A stretch of 64,000 nucleotides of DNA from Chryseobacterium indologenes. Its GTDB lineage: Bacteria > Bacteroidota > Bacteroidia > Flavobacteriales > Weeksellaceae. Of the stretch, positions 1-7,797 are shown one piece after another. Within the stretch, counting starts at the first letter, position 1. Every line of letters starts with the position of its first letter. A program made the position numbers and the translations under genes. Location of the stretch: NCBI RefSeq assembly GCF_018362995.1, contig NZ_CP074372.1, forward strand, positions 3,410,001 to 3,474,000, in the 5' to 3' direction. Under the pieces are notes generated by a model. It saw only the letters and a program-made list of their open reading frames with translations, did no database searches and was not told the DNA's origin.

Positions 1-1
1 T

Positions 2-613
2 CAGGATAAAGAGCAAAATCAGCAGACTCAGGCCGCTTTAAACAATAATGGATACGGATACGCAAAAGGAGTGGAGTTTTTCTGGAGAGACAATAAAAAA
101 ACATTTGAAAATATTGATTACTGGATCAGCTACTCTTACCTGGATTCCAAAAGAGATTTTCTTAATTATCCGGTCAGTCTGCAGCCAAGTTTTGCTGCTG
201 AACATACCCTTTCTGCAGTGGCAAAAAGATTTATTCCAGAATGGAAGCTTGGGGTAAATTTATCGTATACCTATGCCAAAGGACGTCCTTATTATGACAT
301 TGCCTCTACGTTTGAGAATGGTAAAGCAGTGAATTATACAAGAAATGAAGGGAGGTTAAAAGATTATAACGCTTTGAATTTCAGTATTAATTATCTTCCC
401 AATATTGGTAAAAAAAATGCAAAAGCTTTTCCGGTGTTCGTATTGAGTGTCAGTAATATTTTAGGATCAAAGAATGTATACGGCTATAACTTCTCTGCGG
501 ACGGATCCAGAAGTTCTGCTGTAGTACCGCCAGTCAATACTTTCGTGTTCATTGGAGCATTTATAAGCTTCGGAGTTGATAAAACAGATGATGCGATCAA
601 TAATAATTTATAA
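2..613 (+). CDS. TonB-dependent outer-membrane receptor, C-terminal part (gene starts before the window)
   Basis: The reading frame is open from base 2 and ends at the TAA at 611-613, giving the last 203 residues. The stretch alternates polar and hydrophobic residues with many aromatic positions (for example Y-W-I-S-Y-S-Y-L), as in amphipathic beta strands, and has the Y-A-K-G-V-E-F-F-W segment common in the late barrel of TonB-dependent receptors. The last residues after the final strand are a short polar tail rather than the usual terminal aromatic. It probably takes up an iron chelate or other large solute across the outer membrane, powered by a TonB/ExbBD system such as that at 28.4-30.4 kb. 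The substrate cannot be told from this fragment. Family call is firm, substrate unknown. Confidence 0.8.
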   Translation, partial: QDKEQNQQTQAALNNNGYGYAKGVEFFWRDNKKTFENIDYWISYSYLDSKRDFLNYPVSLQPSFAAEHTLSAVAKRFIPEWKLGVNLSYTYAKGRPYYDIASTFENGKAVNYTRNEGRLKDYNALNFSINYLPNIGKKNAKAFPVFVLSVSNILGSKNVYGYNFSADGSRSSAVVPPVNTFVFIGAFISFGVDKTDDAINNNL

Positions 614-663
614 AAAACATATCTTAGAACAAACAAATAAACTAACTTTTAAAATTTGATATC

Positions 664-1323
664 ATGAAAAAATACCTTTTAAGCTTTGCTTTAGCTTTTG
701 TAAGTTTAACCGCTTTTGCACAGGCAGATTATGACAAAATAATGACTGAAAAAATCGGAAGAATAGAAGTCTGCAAAACATCGGAAGATTTCCAGACCCT
801 GGCTAATGATTTCCAGAGAATCGGAAGCAAGGAAAGCACAAAATGGCTTCCGGCATACTATGCGGCATTTTCTTATATTCAGAAAGGAAGAACCTTGATG
901 AGAGACGGAAAAATGCAGGAACTGGATGCTATTGCAGATCAGGCTGAGAAACAACTGTCAATGGCACAGAATCTTGCCGGAGCTGATAATGCAGAAATTC
1001 ACCTGTTGAGAAAAATGTCTTATTCCTTGAGAATGATGGTAAATCCGGCACAACGTTATATGACAGACGGTGCCAGAGCTGCTGAAGAGCTTAATATTGC
1101 AGAAAAATTAGAGCCGGCAAATCCAAGAATTGCTCTTATTAAAGCAGAAGACGTTTATTTTACTCCAGAGCAGTACGGAGGAAGCAAAACCAAAGGATTG
1201 GAAATGTTTAAAGATGCACAGGCGAAATTTAAGACCTACAAACCTAAAACAGCTTTAGATCCTAACTGGGGAAAAAGTGAAGCTGATTATTTTCTAAGTC
1301 TTCCGGCAGAAAAAGCGAAATAG
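664..1323 (+). CDS. exported TPR-like protein of unknown function
   Basis: The 219-residue product begins with a clear Sec signal peptide (K-K-Y then a hydrophobic run ending A-F-A-Q, cleavage near residue 19). The mature part is almost wholly helical with A-x-x-A-x-x-L patterns and a segment E-E-L-N-I-A-E-K-L-E-P-A-N-P-R that fits the end of a tetratricopeptide-like repeat. It is likely a periplasmic protein. It follows the receptor gene by 50 bases and precedes a strong terminator, so it may be the last gene of the receptor transcript. Similar small TPR-like proteins often sit next to TonB-dependent receptors in Flavobacteriia, but no function is established. Confidence 0.75.
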   Translation: MKKYLLSFALAFVSLTAFAQADYDKIMTEKIGRIEVCKTSEDFQTLANDFQRIGSKESTKWLPAYYAAFSYIQKGRTLMRDGKMQELDAIADQAEKQLSMAQNLAGADNAEIHLLRKMSYSLRMMVNPAQRYMTDGARAAEELNIAEKLEPANPRIALIKAEDVYFTPEQYGGSKTKGLEMFKDAQAKFKTYKPKTALDPNWGKSEADYFLSLPAEKAK

Positions 1324-1350
1324 AGCTTTCTCTACTTTACAAATAAACGG

Positions 1351-1374
1351 ACCTTCATTCGTGAAGGTTTTTTT
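1351..1374 (+). terminator. intrinsic terminator after the TPR-like gene
   Basis: A perfect 7-bp stem (ACCTTCA/TGAAGGT) with a TTCG tetraloop is followed by a run of T. It closes the receptor-TPR transcript just ahead of the regulatory region of the kinase operon. Confidence 0.9.
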
Positions 1375-1375
1375 A

Positions 1376-1408
1376 TACCCTTCAGGGAAGAAAATAAGCC
1401 CTTCGGTA
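1376..1408 (+). promoter_or_regulatory. candidate LytTR operator: two direct repeats 21 bases apart
   Basis: TACCCTTCAGG (1376-1386) and AGCCCTTCGGT (1397-1407) are imperfect direct repeats with a period of exactly 21 bases, two helical turns. The same arrangement with a related sequence lies at 3722-3753. Known LytTR-regulator sites (for example BtsR, ACC[GA]CTCA twice with a 13-base spacer) have this geometry and a similar core. Both copies sit just upstream of the -33 box of the genes in the LytS/LytTR locus, so self-regulation by the response regulator at 4495 is the natural inference. Confidence 0.6.
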
Positions 1409-1418
1409 AAAATTAATT

Positions 1419-1447
1419 TTTGATACCTTTAATAAAAACTAATTTTG
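1419..1447 (+). promoter_or_regulatory. Bacteroidota-type promoter of the kinase operon
   Basis: TTTG at 1419-1422 and TAATTTTG at 1440-1447 fit the Bacteroidota housekeeping consensus (TTTG, then TAnnTTTG) with a 17-base spacer. The -7 box lies 43 bases after the second operator repeat, almost the same as the 44 bases in the sister promoter at 3767. The motif is followed by GAGTCAAGAAAA, which also nearly recurs at the sister promoter. The short distance to the ATG at 1465 implies a very short leader. Confidence 0.6.
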
Positions 1448-1464
1448 AGTCAAGAAAACAGATC

Positions 1465-2778
1465 ATGAAGCGTAAATATTTTACCACATTACTTTGGACA
1501 TCATTAGGAACTACCTTGTTTTTCTTTTTGTTTTTTAATGATGAAAAGACGGTGCAGACTTTTTTGATCACGCTGCTCCTTTCTACCATGTATTCTTTTG
1601 TGCTGGGATTTGGAAACGGATTTATCAATGAATTCCTCAACCGAAAATTTCCCTGGTCCGAAGCTACCCGCACGAGAGCCGTATTAAGTATTATTTCCAT
1701 TATTATCGGAAACTTTATTCTGGTCTATTTCTGTAATTATATGAACTATGTCGTGATTCAGAAAACGGCTACCATACAAGAATTTTTCTCTTCAAAATAT
1801 GGAGTAACCAATTGGTTCATGATCAATATTGCTCTTCTGATCTCTGCTTTCCTTCATGCAAAAAGCTTTATGGAAGAGCTGAAAAAGACTTCCAGAAAAG
1901 AAGTGGTAGAGCAGAAGCTTATCGCAAAATCAGCAAATGCCCAATTTGAAAGTTTAAAGAATCAGCTGGACCCTCATTTCCTTTTCAACTCTCTGAATGT
2001 TCTAAGCTCACTGATTGATGAAAATCCTCGCCAGGCTCAGAAGTTTACCGCTTCAATGTCAAAGATTTACCGTTATGTACTTGAACAGAAAGATAAAGAG
2101 TTGGTAACGGTGGAAGATGAGATAGAATTTGCCAGAACATACTGCGACCTTTTGAAAACAAGGTTTGAAGACAGTGTAGATTTTACTTTTGATATTGCTC
2201 AGGAAGATTACCAGAAATATGTGGTTCCGCTATCTTTACAGCTGCTGCTGGAAAACTGTATCAAACATAATTTTGCTACGTCATCAAAACCTTTGGTTAT
2301 AAGAATTTTTTCAGCCGGAAATATACTTTGTATTGAAAATAATTTACAGGTAAGAGAACAGATCAAAGAAAGCTCAGGAATTGGGCTATCGAATATTGTG
2401 CAGCGTTATTCTCTGCTTACGGATCGAAATGTATTTATAGAAAAATCAGAGGATCATTTTAAAGTAAAACTTCCGATGCTTTTAGCTAAGCCTCATATTG
2501 CCAGCTCAGAACCTGAAGATGAGTCTGAAGCTTACAAAAGAGCACAGAAGAGGGTAAAAGAAATCAAAGGATTTTATAAAAACCTGATCTCTTACTGTAC
2601 GGTGTCTTCTTTTTTAATTTTTATCAACCTTTTTACAAGCAGCAGAACACACTGGTTCTGGTTTCCGGTACTGGGTTGGGGAATTGGGGTTGCTTCCCAT
2701 GCATTTCAGGTGTTTGGAGTAGGAGAATCATGGCAGGAAAAGAAGATTCGTGAAATTATGAACAAACAAAAAAAATAA
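1465..2778 (+). CDS. LytS-type sensor histidine kinase with C-terminal 2TM module
   Basis: A 437-residue membrane kinase. I chose the ATG at 1465 rather than the upstream TTG because the promoter -7 box ends at 1447. The N-terminal third has about four membrane segments. A coiled linker leads to the His_kinase block with the phospho-acceptor in Q-L-D-P-H-F-L-F-N (His171) and an HATPase region with E-N-C-I-K-H-N and G-I-G-L-S-N. The last ~85 residues are a 2TM domain (R-V-K-E-I-K-G-F-Y ... W-G-I-G ... H-A-F-Q-V-F-G) that is nearly a copy of the separate proteins at 2783, 3835 and 4153. The partner is likely the LytTR regulator at 4495. The signal is unknown. Confidence 0.88.
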   Translation: MKRKYFTTLLWTSLGTTLFFFLFFNDEKTVQTFLITLLLSTMYSFVLGFGNGFINEFLNRKFPWSEATRTRAVLSIISIIIGNFILVYFCNYMNYVVIQKTATIQEFFSSKYGVTNWFMINIALLISAFLHAKSFMEELKKTSRKEVVEQKLIAKSANAQFESLKNQLDPHFLFNSLNVLSSLIDENPRQAQKFTASMSKIYRYVLEQKDKELVTVEDEIEFARTYCDLLKTRFEDSVDFTFDIAQEDYQKYVVPLSLQLLLENCIKHNFATSSKPLVIRIFSAGNILCIENNLQVREQIKESSGIGLSNIVQRYSLLTDRNVFIEKSEDHFKVKLPMLLAKPHIASSEPEDESEAYKRAQKRVKEIKGFYKNLISYCTVSSFLIFINLFTSSRTHWFWFPVLGWGIGVASHAFQVFGVGESWQEKKIREIMNKQKK

Positions 2779-2782
2779 AGCG

Positions 2783-3088
2783 ATGGAAAGATTTGACGAA
2801 AATGATATTGAATATCAGCGTGCCAGAAGACAGGTGGAAAGATTACGGGGTTTTTACGGGCATTTATTCGCTTATATCGCAGTGAATGCCATGATCGTGG
2901 TCTATAATTGTATGAACCTGAAACCCGGTGAAAGTTATTTTCAGTTTAAAAACTTTTTTACAGCCACTTTTTGGGGAATAGGACTTGCAGCACACGCTTT
3001 TACAGTTTTTCTGCCTCGTGCTAATTTTATCAGGAAATGGGAAGATAATAAGATTAAAGAACTGATGGATAAACAGAAAGATCAGTAA
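2783..3088 (+). CDS. 2TM-domain small membrane protein (first copy)
   Basis: A 101-residue protein starting 4 bases after the kinase stop, so surely co-transcribed. It has a charged N-terminal helix (A-R-R-Q-V-E-R-L-R-G-F-Y), two membrane segments, the W-G-I-G-L-A-A-H-A-F core in the second, and a charged tail ending W-E-D-N-K-I-K-E-L-M-D-K. This is the Pfam 2TM pattern, and it matches the C-terminal module of the preceding kinase position by position. It may associate with the kinase through like-with-like packing; that is inference. The molecular function of 2TM proteins is not known. Confidence 0.85.
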   Translation: MERFDENDIEYQRARRQVERLRGFYGHLFAYIAVNAMIVVYNCMNLKPGESYFQFKNFFTATFWGIGLAAHAFTVFLPRANFIRKWEDNKIKELMDKQKDQ

Positions 3089-3140
3089 AGAAATTACCAT
3101 TTTTTAGTCAAAACACTTTAACTTTAAAAACTCATTAAAA

Positions 3141-3710
3141 ATGAATACTTTATCAACTTTGTTCTATATTTCAATGGGTGCCTGGTTTGTCACTGAATTT
3201 CTTTACAAAAACATATTGAAATCCGGTAAAGAAGATCAAAAGAACAAAGACAAATCAACCTTGAATATTCTGTGGCTTGCCATTCCTTTTTCTATCATGA
3301 GTTCGATATTCGTCTCTTATAACACTCACTTTACGATTGTTGACGGAAACTGGATTCTTTATCTTGGGGAAATCCTCATTCTTACCGGAATTATTTTCAG
3401 ATATATGATCATCAGATCTCTTGGAAAATACTTTACGGTAGATGTTACCATCAGACAGGATCATAAAATCAAAAAAGAAGGGTTTTATAAATACCTGAGA
3501 CATCCTTCATACGCTTTTTCTCTGCTGACCTCTCTTGGGTTGGGCTTGTATCTCAATAACTGGCTGTCTTTAATCTTTGCTTTTGTACCTCCGTTTCTGG
3601 CTTTTGCCTACAGGATTAAGATTGAAGAGCAGGCTTTGGTAGAACAGTTCGGTGATGAGTATCTTGAATACAGAAAAAGTACAAAGAAACTGATTCCGTT
3701 TATCTATTAA
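3141..3710 (+). CDS. isoprenylcysteine carboxyl-methyltransferase-like integral membrane protein
   Basis: The 189-residue protein has four to five membrane segments. The C-terminal half carries the hallmark of the ICMT/phospholipid-methyltransferase superfamily: G-x-Y-x-Y-x-R-H-P-S-Y, then a hydrophobic hairpin, then R-I-x-x-E-E-x-x-L-x-x-x-F-G-x-E-Y-x-x-Y (here D-E-Y-L-E-Y). These residues bind S-adenosylmethionine in the family. Bacteria lack prenylated-CaaX proteins as substrates, so the target is unknown, possibly a lipid or small isoprenoid. It lies between 2TM genes in the same locus with a 52-base gap, so it may belong to the same regulon. Confidence 0.8.
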   Translation: MNTLSTLFYISMGAWFVTEFLYKNILKSGKEDQKNKDKSTLNILWLAIPFSIMSSIFVSYNTHFTIVDGNWILYLGEILILTGIIFRYMIIRSLGKYFTVDVTIRQDHKIKKEGFYKYLRHPSYAFSLLTSLGLGLYLNNWLSLIFAFVPPFLAFAYRIKIEEQALVEQFGDEYLEYRKSTKKLIPFIY

Positions 3711-3721
3711 TTACCTGTTTT

Positions 3722-3754
3722 TACGATTCGGGTAGCATAATCTACCATTCGGTA
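3722..3754 (+). promoter_or_regulatory. candidate LytTR operator, second copy
   Basis: TACGATTCGGG (3722-3732) and TACCATTCGGT (3743-3753) are direct repeats with a 21-base period, the same spacing as at 1376-1407. Across the four half-sites the shared pattern is roughly TAC[CG][CA]TTC[GA]G. The position just before a -33 box is the same as in the first copy. This makes the genes from 3835 to 5238 likely co-regulated with the kinase operon. Confidence 0.6.
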
Positions 3755-3766
3755 ATATAAAATTGA

Positions 3767-3794
3767 TTTGAGCTCTTTTCCTGACCTACCTTTG
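3767..3794 (+). promoter_or_regulatory. Bacteroidota-type promoter of the second 2TM operon
   Basis: TTTG at 3767-3770 and TACCTTTG at 3787-3794 match the consensus fully, with a 16-base spacer. The -7 box is directly followed by ACTCAAGAAAA, as in the sister promoter at 1440. It should drive the two 2TM genes and the LytTR regulator. Confidence 0.65.
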
Positions 3795-3834
3795 ACTCAA
3801 GAAAAAACAAATTAACCTTTAAAAACAAAACATT

Positions 3835-4131
3835 ATGGAAATTTTACCAAATAAAGAAACGATCGCTTACAGAAAGGCATCCAGAAGAGTAAAAGAATTA
3901 AAAGAGTTTTATGGAAATCTTACTTCTTACTGTATTGTTATTCCATTTCTGGCAATCCTGAACCTTGTGACTGCTCCAGGATACTTATGGTTTTTATGGC
4001 CAATGCTGGGCTGGGGAATAGGAATTACGTTTCATGCAATAAACGTATTCGGAATTGGAAAAAGCTGGGAAGAAAAAAAGATAAAAGAGCTGATGGAGAA
4101 AGAGGAAAAAAGTAAAATAAAATCATTCTAA
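3835..4131 (+). CDS. 2TM-domain small membrane protein (second copy)
   Basis: A 98-residue protein with the same layout as its paralogues: N-terminal charged helix (A-S-R-R-V-K-E-L-K-E-F-Y), two membrane segments, W-G-I-G-I-T-F-H-A in the second, then S-W-E-E-K-K-I-K-E-L-M-E-K. It is the closest of the three to the kinase's C-terminal module (both have L-G-W-G-I-G and V-F-G-x-G-x-S-W). It heads the transcript from the promoter at 3767. Function unknown; membership in the kinase regulon is inferred from the shared operator. Confidence 0.85.
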   Translation: MEILPNKETIAYRKASRRVKELKEFYGNLTSYCIVIPFLAILNLVTAPGYLWFLWPMLGWGIGITFHAINVFGIGKSWEEKKIKELMEKEEKSKIKSF

Positions 4132-4152
4132 TAATCATAATTAAAAACTTAC

Positions 4153-4434
4153 ATGATCATGGATTACGAAACTGCAACTGAAAGAACAAAGAACATCAGA
4201 AAATTCTATAAAAGCATTTTTATATTTGCCGTTTTTGCTGTTCTTATTATTCCTGATGATATTTTTGGCGAAAAGATGATTAATTTTCGATTATTTGACA
4301 GGTATACCATCCTTGGGATCTGGGGATTTATAATCCTTATTAAAGCCGTAAAACTGTTTCTTTTTGATTCCGAATGGGAAAGAAACATGATTGAAAAAGA
4401 GCTTGAGAAGGAGAAAAAGTCGATAAAATATTAA
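4153..4434 (+). CDS. 2TM-domain-like small membrane protein (divergent third copy)
   Basis: A 93-residue protein 21 bases after its paralogue. It keeps the helix-TM-loop-TM-helix layout (A-T-E-R-T-K-N-I-R-K-F-Y at the start, W-E-R-N-M-I-E-K-E-L-E-K at the end), but the W-G-I-G-x-x-x-H-A core has become W-G-F-I-I-L-I-K-A, so the conserved His and the second Gly are lost. Start is M-I-M-D; the second Met (4159) is an equally possible start. A diverged relative, function unknown. Confidence 0.75.
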   Translation: MIMDYETATERTKNIRKFYKSIFIFAVFAVLIIPDDIFGEKMINFRLFDRYTILGIWGFIILIKAVKLFLFDSEWERNMIEKELEKEKKSIKY

Positions 4435-4494
4435 AATGTGCCCGCTTTTATCTAACTTTATTTCCTAAAATCTAAAAACCAAAATTAAAGCTCA

Positions 4495-5238
4495 ATGATC
4501 AAAACTGTCATTATAGAAGATGAAAAACCTGCTTCAAGGAAGTTAGAACGTATGCTGAATAATTTCCCTGAAATTGAGATCGTTGCGAAAATAGAGTCAG
4601 TAGAAGAAGGAGTAGCCTGGTTTTCTGAAAACGAACATCCGCAACTGATATTTTCTGATATTGTTTTAGGTGACGGATTGTCTTTCGACATCTTTGAAAA
4701 AATTCCGACAAAAGGGTTCATCATCTATACCACTGCTTTTGATCAGTATACTCTGAAAGCTTTTAAGCTGAACAGTATCGATTATCTTTTAAAACCCATT
4801 CTTGATGAAGATCTGGAAGGAGCAATAGAGAAGTTTAAATCCTTTATTCCTGCCAATAACACGAATGGTTCTCAGGATATCAAACAGCTGATCAGAAAAG
4901 AGAAATCTACGCTGTCCAGAGTTCTGGTAAAAATCGGGTATAATCTTAAAATTATCCAGACTCAGGAAATAAGCTGTTTTTTCAGTGAGAATAAAATCGT
5001 TTACCTTCAGACGGAAGAGCGTACCTATCCATCAGATTTTACGCTTGATGAGCTGGAAGATGTTCTGGATGAGAAAAAGTTTTTCCGGGTAAACAGACAG
5101 TTTATTGTGAGTTCAGATTATATTAAAAATATCCATACATCACCTTACTATAAAGTGGATATGGAGTTTCAGCCTGAGGAAGAAATTACGGTAAGCAGAG
5201 ACCGTGTCAGAGATTTCAAAGATTGGCTGGTCAGTTGA
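4495..5238 (+). CDS. LytTR-family response regulator
   Basis: A 247-residue two-domain regulator. The receiver domain has the acidic pair (E8, D9), the phospho-acceptor D55 in F-S-D-I-V-L, a Thr at the end of strand 4 (I-Y-T-T) and K100 in D-Y-L-L-K-P. A linker leads to a LytTR DNA-binding domain (about residues 140-245), with the typical F-F-R-V-N-R-Q-F-I-V and D-Y-I-K-N-I. It is the natural partner of the kinase at 1465, from which it is separated by the ICMT-like and 2TM genes. The twin direct-repeat operators at both promoters of this locus are its likely targets. Confidence 0.9.
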   Translation: MIKTVIIEDEKPASRKLERMLNNFPEIEIVAKIESVEEGVAWFSENEHPQLIFSDIVLGDGLSFDIFEKIPTKGFIIYTTAFDQYTLKAFKLNSIDYLLKPILDEDLEGAIEKFKSFIPANNTNGSQDIKQLIRKEKSTLSRVLVKIGYNLKIIQTQEISCFFSENKIVYLQTEERTYPSDFTLDELEDVLDEKKFFRVNRQFIVSSDYIKNIHTSPYYKVDMEFQPEEEITVSRDRVRDFKDWLVS

Positions 5239-5285
5239 TCAACAAGGAAGGATTTTAACTTCCTCATCATACAAAAACAAACACC

Positions 5286-5339
5286 ATGGATCTTATATTA
5301 TTGATTTTTAAACTGTTCCTTTCCCTTTTCTATACCTGA
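5286..5339 (+). CDS. possible 17-residue hydrophobic micropeptide
   Basis: ATG at 5286 opens a 17-codon frame (M-D-L-I-L-L-I-F-K-L-F-L-S-L-F-Y-T) ending TGA, in the short gap between the response regulator and the convergent gene at 5350. The sequence would make one membrane helix. Low-GC DNA gives such frames by chance, and there is no ribosome-binding signal to judge by, so this is only a candidate. Confidence 0.2.
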   Translation: MDLILLIFKLFLSLFYT

Positions 5340-5349
5340 AAAATAATTA

Positions 5350-6576
5350 TCAGGAGTTATAAAAGTTACTGGCAGATTGTATAAACTGGTGAAAAGCTTC
5401 CGTAACTTCTTTCTTGTGCCTGTGGGCAAGAGGAAACGGAACCATATGGGAATATTCAAACGGAAAATCTTTGATTTCTACATCTACATTTATATTCCTG
5501 TAGCCTCCGCGTAAAGTATTCAATGCTTCCATTGGAGGGGCAACACTGTCTTTTTCCAATACGTACGCTTTTATCTGGGACTGAATTTCATGAATTCTTT
5601 CTTCCCTTTCCTTTTGAAAATAATTGTAGCGGAGCATTTTTTTGAACCAGCTTTCCTGCGGATGAAGATCTTCATTCTGATAATGTTTCAAACGGGTATC
5701 TGATTTGAAATCAGAACTCAGCAACTCTGTGAAGACTGACTGCATTTTAATAGTAGCCTGCGTATCCATAATGTATTTGGAGATCGGGAACATGCGGTCA
5801 ATGGTCATTCCTCCACAAAAGCAGAAAACTTTAGATTGCGTAAAGTAATGGCTGGGATCTGCCATTTTAATGATCATTGAAAGAAAAGAACCAATAGAGT
5901 AGCCAAATAAATCCAGATCTGCTTCCGGGGAAATCCCTTTTATTTTATTGTTTTTAATGTCTTTCACCACTTCAGTAACATCAGAATAAGTCTGCAGTCC
6001 GGACCAGAATATCCTTTGAGGATGGGCTTCTAGTCTTGAGCTTATGGCAGCATTCACATAGGAGAAATTCATATTTTCCGGATATTTTTTCTTCCTGAAA
6101 CGAACTACTTCCATCATGTGATGGCGGTCACTCCAGATAGGTTCTGCACGATCCATATGAAAAGCAATAGGAAAGAGAATAACAGCTTTTTGTGTTCTCT
6201 GGGCAAGTTCATATGCCCAAGGAAGATATTTGTCCCATTTCTTTTCATTCAGGCCATGAAAGAAAAAGATACATCCTTTGGCGGTTTCTATATCTGCGTT
6301 TTTCAAGATATAATAGGTAAACCTTTTATTGCATTCAATATCGAAATCTTTGATGTCTACGGCAGGCTGACCGTAAAACAAATAACCTTTTTCATTGATT
6401 TCCAATGATTTCTGATGTTTCCTGCAATGTTGATGTTCCGAACCATAAAGCAGGTCAGAAACCTTCGATTCAAAAGGAACAGATTCAATCATTACATTCA
6501 ATTCCTTGAGTTCAACCCTCTCTTTTCCGGAATCAAAATGACTTTTCAAAACTTCATACAATTCATAATATTCCAT
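5350..6576 (-). CDS. uncharacterised alpha/beta-hydrolase-fold protein
   Basis: A 408-residue cytoplasmic protein without signal peptide. The middle holds an alpha/beta-hydrolase core: a strand C-I-F-F-F-H-G-L-N (oxyanion H-G), an A-V-I-L-F-P-I strand, and the nucleophile elbow F-G-Y-S-I-G (Ser). A late S-H-M-V segment (about residue 382) could supply the catalytic His. The N-terminal ~100 residues have no recognisable domain. I recall an uncharacterised Bacteroidota family of this shape but cannot place the name with certainty. The gene stands alone, convergent with the regulator gene. The substrate is unknown. Confidence 0.6.
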   Translation of the reverse strand: MEYYELYEVLKSHFDSGKERVELKELNVMIESVPFESKVSDLLYGSEHQHCRKHQKSLEINEKGYLFYGQPAVDIKDFDIECNKRFTYYILKNADIETAKGCIFFFHGLNEKKWDKYLPWAYELAQRTQKAVILFPIAFHMDRAEPIWSDRHHMMEVVRFRKKKYPENMNFSYVNAAISSRLEAHPQRIFWSGLQTYSDVTEVVKDIKNNKIKGISPEADLDLFGYSIGSFLSMIIKMADPSHYFTQSKVFCFCGGMTIDRMFPISKYIMDTQATIKMQSVFTELLSSDFKSDTRLKHYQNEDLHPQESWFKKMLRYNYFQKEREERIHEIQSQIKAYVLEKDSVAPPMEALNTLRGGYRNINVDVEIKDFPFEYSHMVPFPLAHRHKKEVTEAFHQFIQSASNFYNS

Positions 6577-6762
6577 AGCAAGACAATTGAAAGGTTCATA
6601 TTTAGAACTATCAATTTAGAAAATTATTATCGTAATAGATTGATTTTTAAGAGTTAAATGTATTCTAGACATAAGAAAGATTGGAATAGTATTATTCCAT
6701 GGCAACAGATCTATACATGGCCAGAGAGCATCTATTTTAATCTTTTATTTTAAATGTTGCAA

Positions 6763-7659
6763 TTATCTGTAATCAATCCTGTTAGATTCGGTGTCTTCAA
6801 GCTGTTTAAGGATAGATTCCGGAATTTCATCGCTGTCAATGGGGAAGCTTATGGAGTCGGAAATAAAGTTCTTTCTGTCTGCTTTCCTGAAGATTTCAAA
6901 CAAAGCTATCGGTTCCTGATTGAAACTGATGCAGGTGCTTATGAAATGGATTTCGTGGAGTTTATAGTCCGGATTCTTAAGCTTTTCTTTAATGTCTTTT
7001 ATTCTTGAAATAAAATGCCGCTGACGGATAAAAGTATTGCTGTTCATGATGATAAAAACATAGTCTGAATATGCGGTTACCTTACCAAAATATTTGTGAT
7101 GATCACCACCGCTTCGTTCAATAAAATATTCTCCGGTTGTTTCTGACTTATAAATTTCCATTGCAGAGCGCCATATGCGGTCTTCTTTTGCCATTAAAGG
7201 ATTGTCAGGCAGATTTCTGTTATAAGAATACCAACAGCCCACCAAACGGTCTAAAAGAGTCGTATTCAGATTTACATTATTCATCTCAATTTTCAGGTCA
7301 TTGAAATTGAAAGACTCCGTAGTGGAATTGATGAAGTCTATATAATTGGAGTAGCCCAGAACTTTGACAATATGACTCAGTTTTGCAAGATTGGGCCTGC
7401 TGAGAACTGCGTTTTCATTCTGTCTGAATTTTTTCAGTTTATTGATGATCAGGTGTTCATACAGGTAATTGGTTCCCAGAAGATCCGGTTCTTTTTTTAT
7501 TTCTTTCTCTGAATGATCATTGATAATGAGTTCGTTGAGTTCTGCGCTGATGTAAGACCATTCTGTTTTGGTGACATCTTCCCAGTGATTTTTCTTTAAA
7601 AAGTGACGGCTTAAGAAATTCATCAGCTTTTCAAGATGCAATATATCTTCCTTTTTCAT
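6763..7659 (-). CDS. hypothetical protein
   Basis: A 298-residue soluble protein that I do not recognise. The first ~120 residues are helical and charged (L-E-K-L-M-N-F-L-S-R-H-F, then a region resembling the start of a helix-rich regulator: L-A-K-L-S-H-I-V-K-V-L-G-Y-S-N-Y). The second half has a run of predicted strands with a W-Y-S-Y-N-R start and G-E-Y-F-I-E-R, suggesting a beta-rich ligand or effector domain. Similar two-part proteins occur in Flavobacteriia without known role. It is transcribed away from the gene at 7798, with a 138-base divergent spacer, and the 186 bases downstream (to 6577) show no obvious signal. Confidence 0.6.
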   Translation of the reverse strand: MKKEDILHLEKLMNFLSRHFLKKNHWEDVTKTEWSYISAELNELIINDHSEKEIKKEPDLLGTNYLYEHLIINKLKKFRQNENAVLSRPNLAKLSHIVKVLGYSNYIDFINSTTESFNFNDLKIEMNNVNLNTTLLDRLVGCWYSYNRNLPDNPLMAKEDRIWRSAMEIYKSETTGEYFIERSGGDHHKYFGKVTAYSDYVFIIMNSNTFIRQRHFISRIKDIKEKLKNPDYKLHEIHFISTCISFNQEPIALFEIFRKADRKNFISDSISFPIDSDEIPESILKQLEDTESNRIDYR

Positions 7660-7797
7660 CTGTTTATTTTTTATGGTCAGATTAATTTTAGTTTTATAAG
7701 ACTAATTTAAGATTTTTATCAAACTAAAAAAGACTTTTGAGGGACTTTTATATTTTAAAATCCATTGATATTTGAATAGAAAACAAAATTTAAAACA

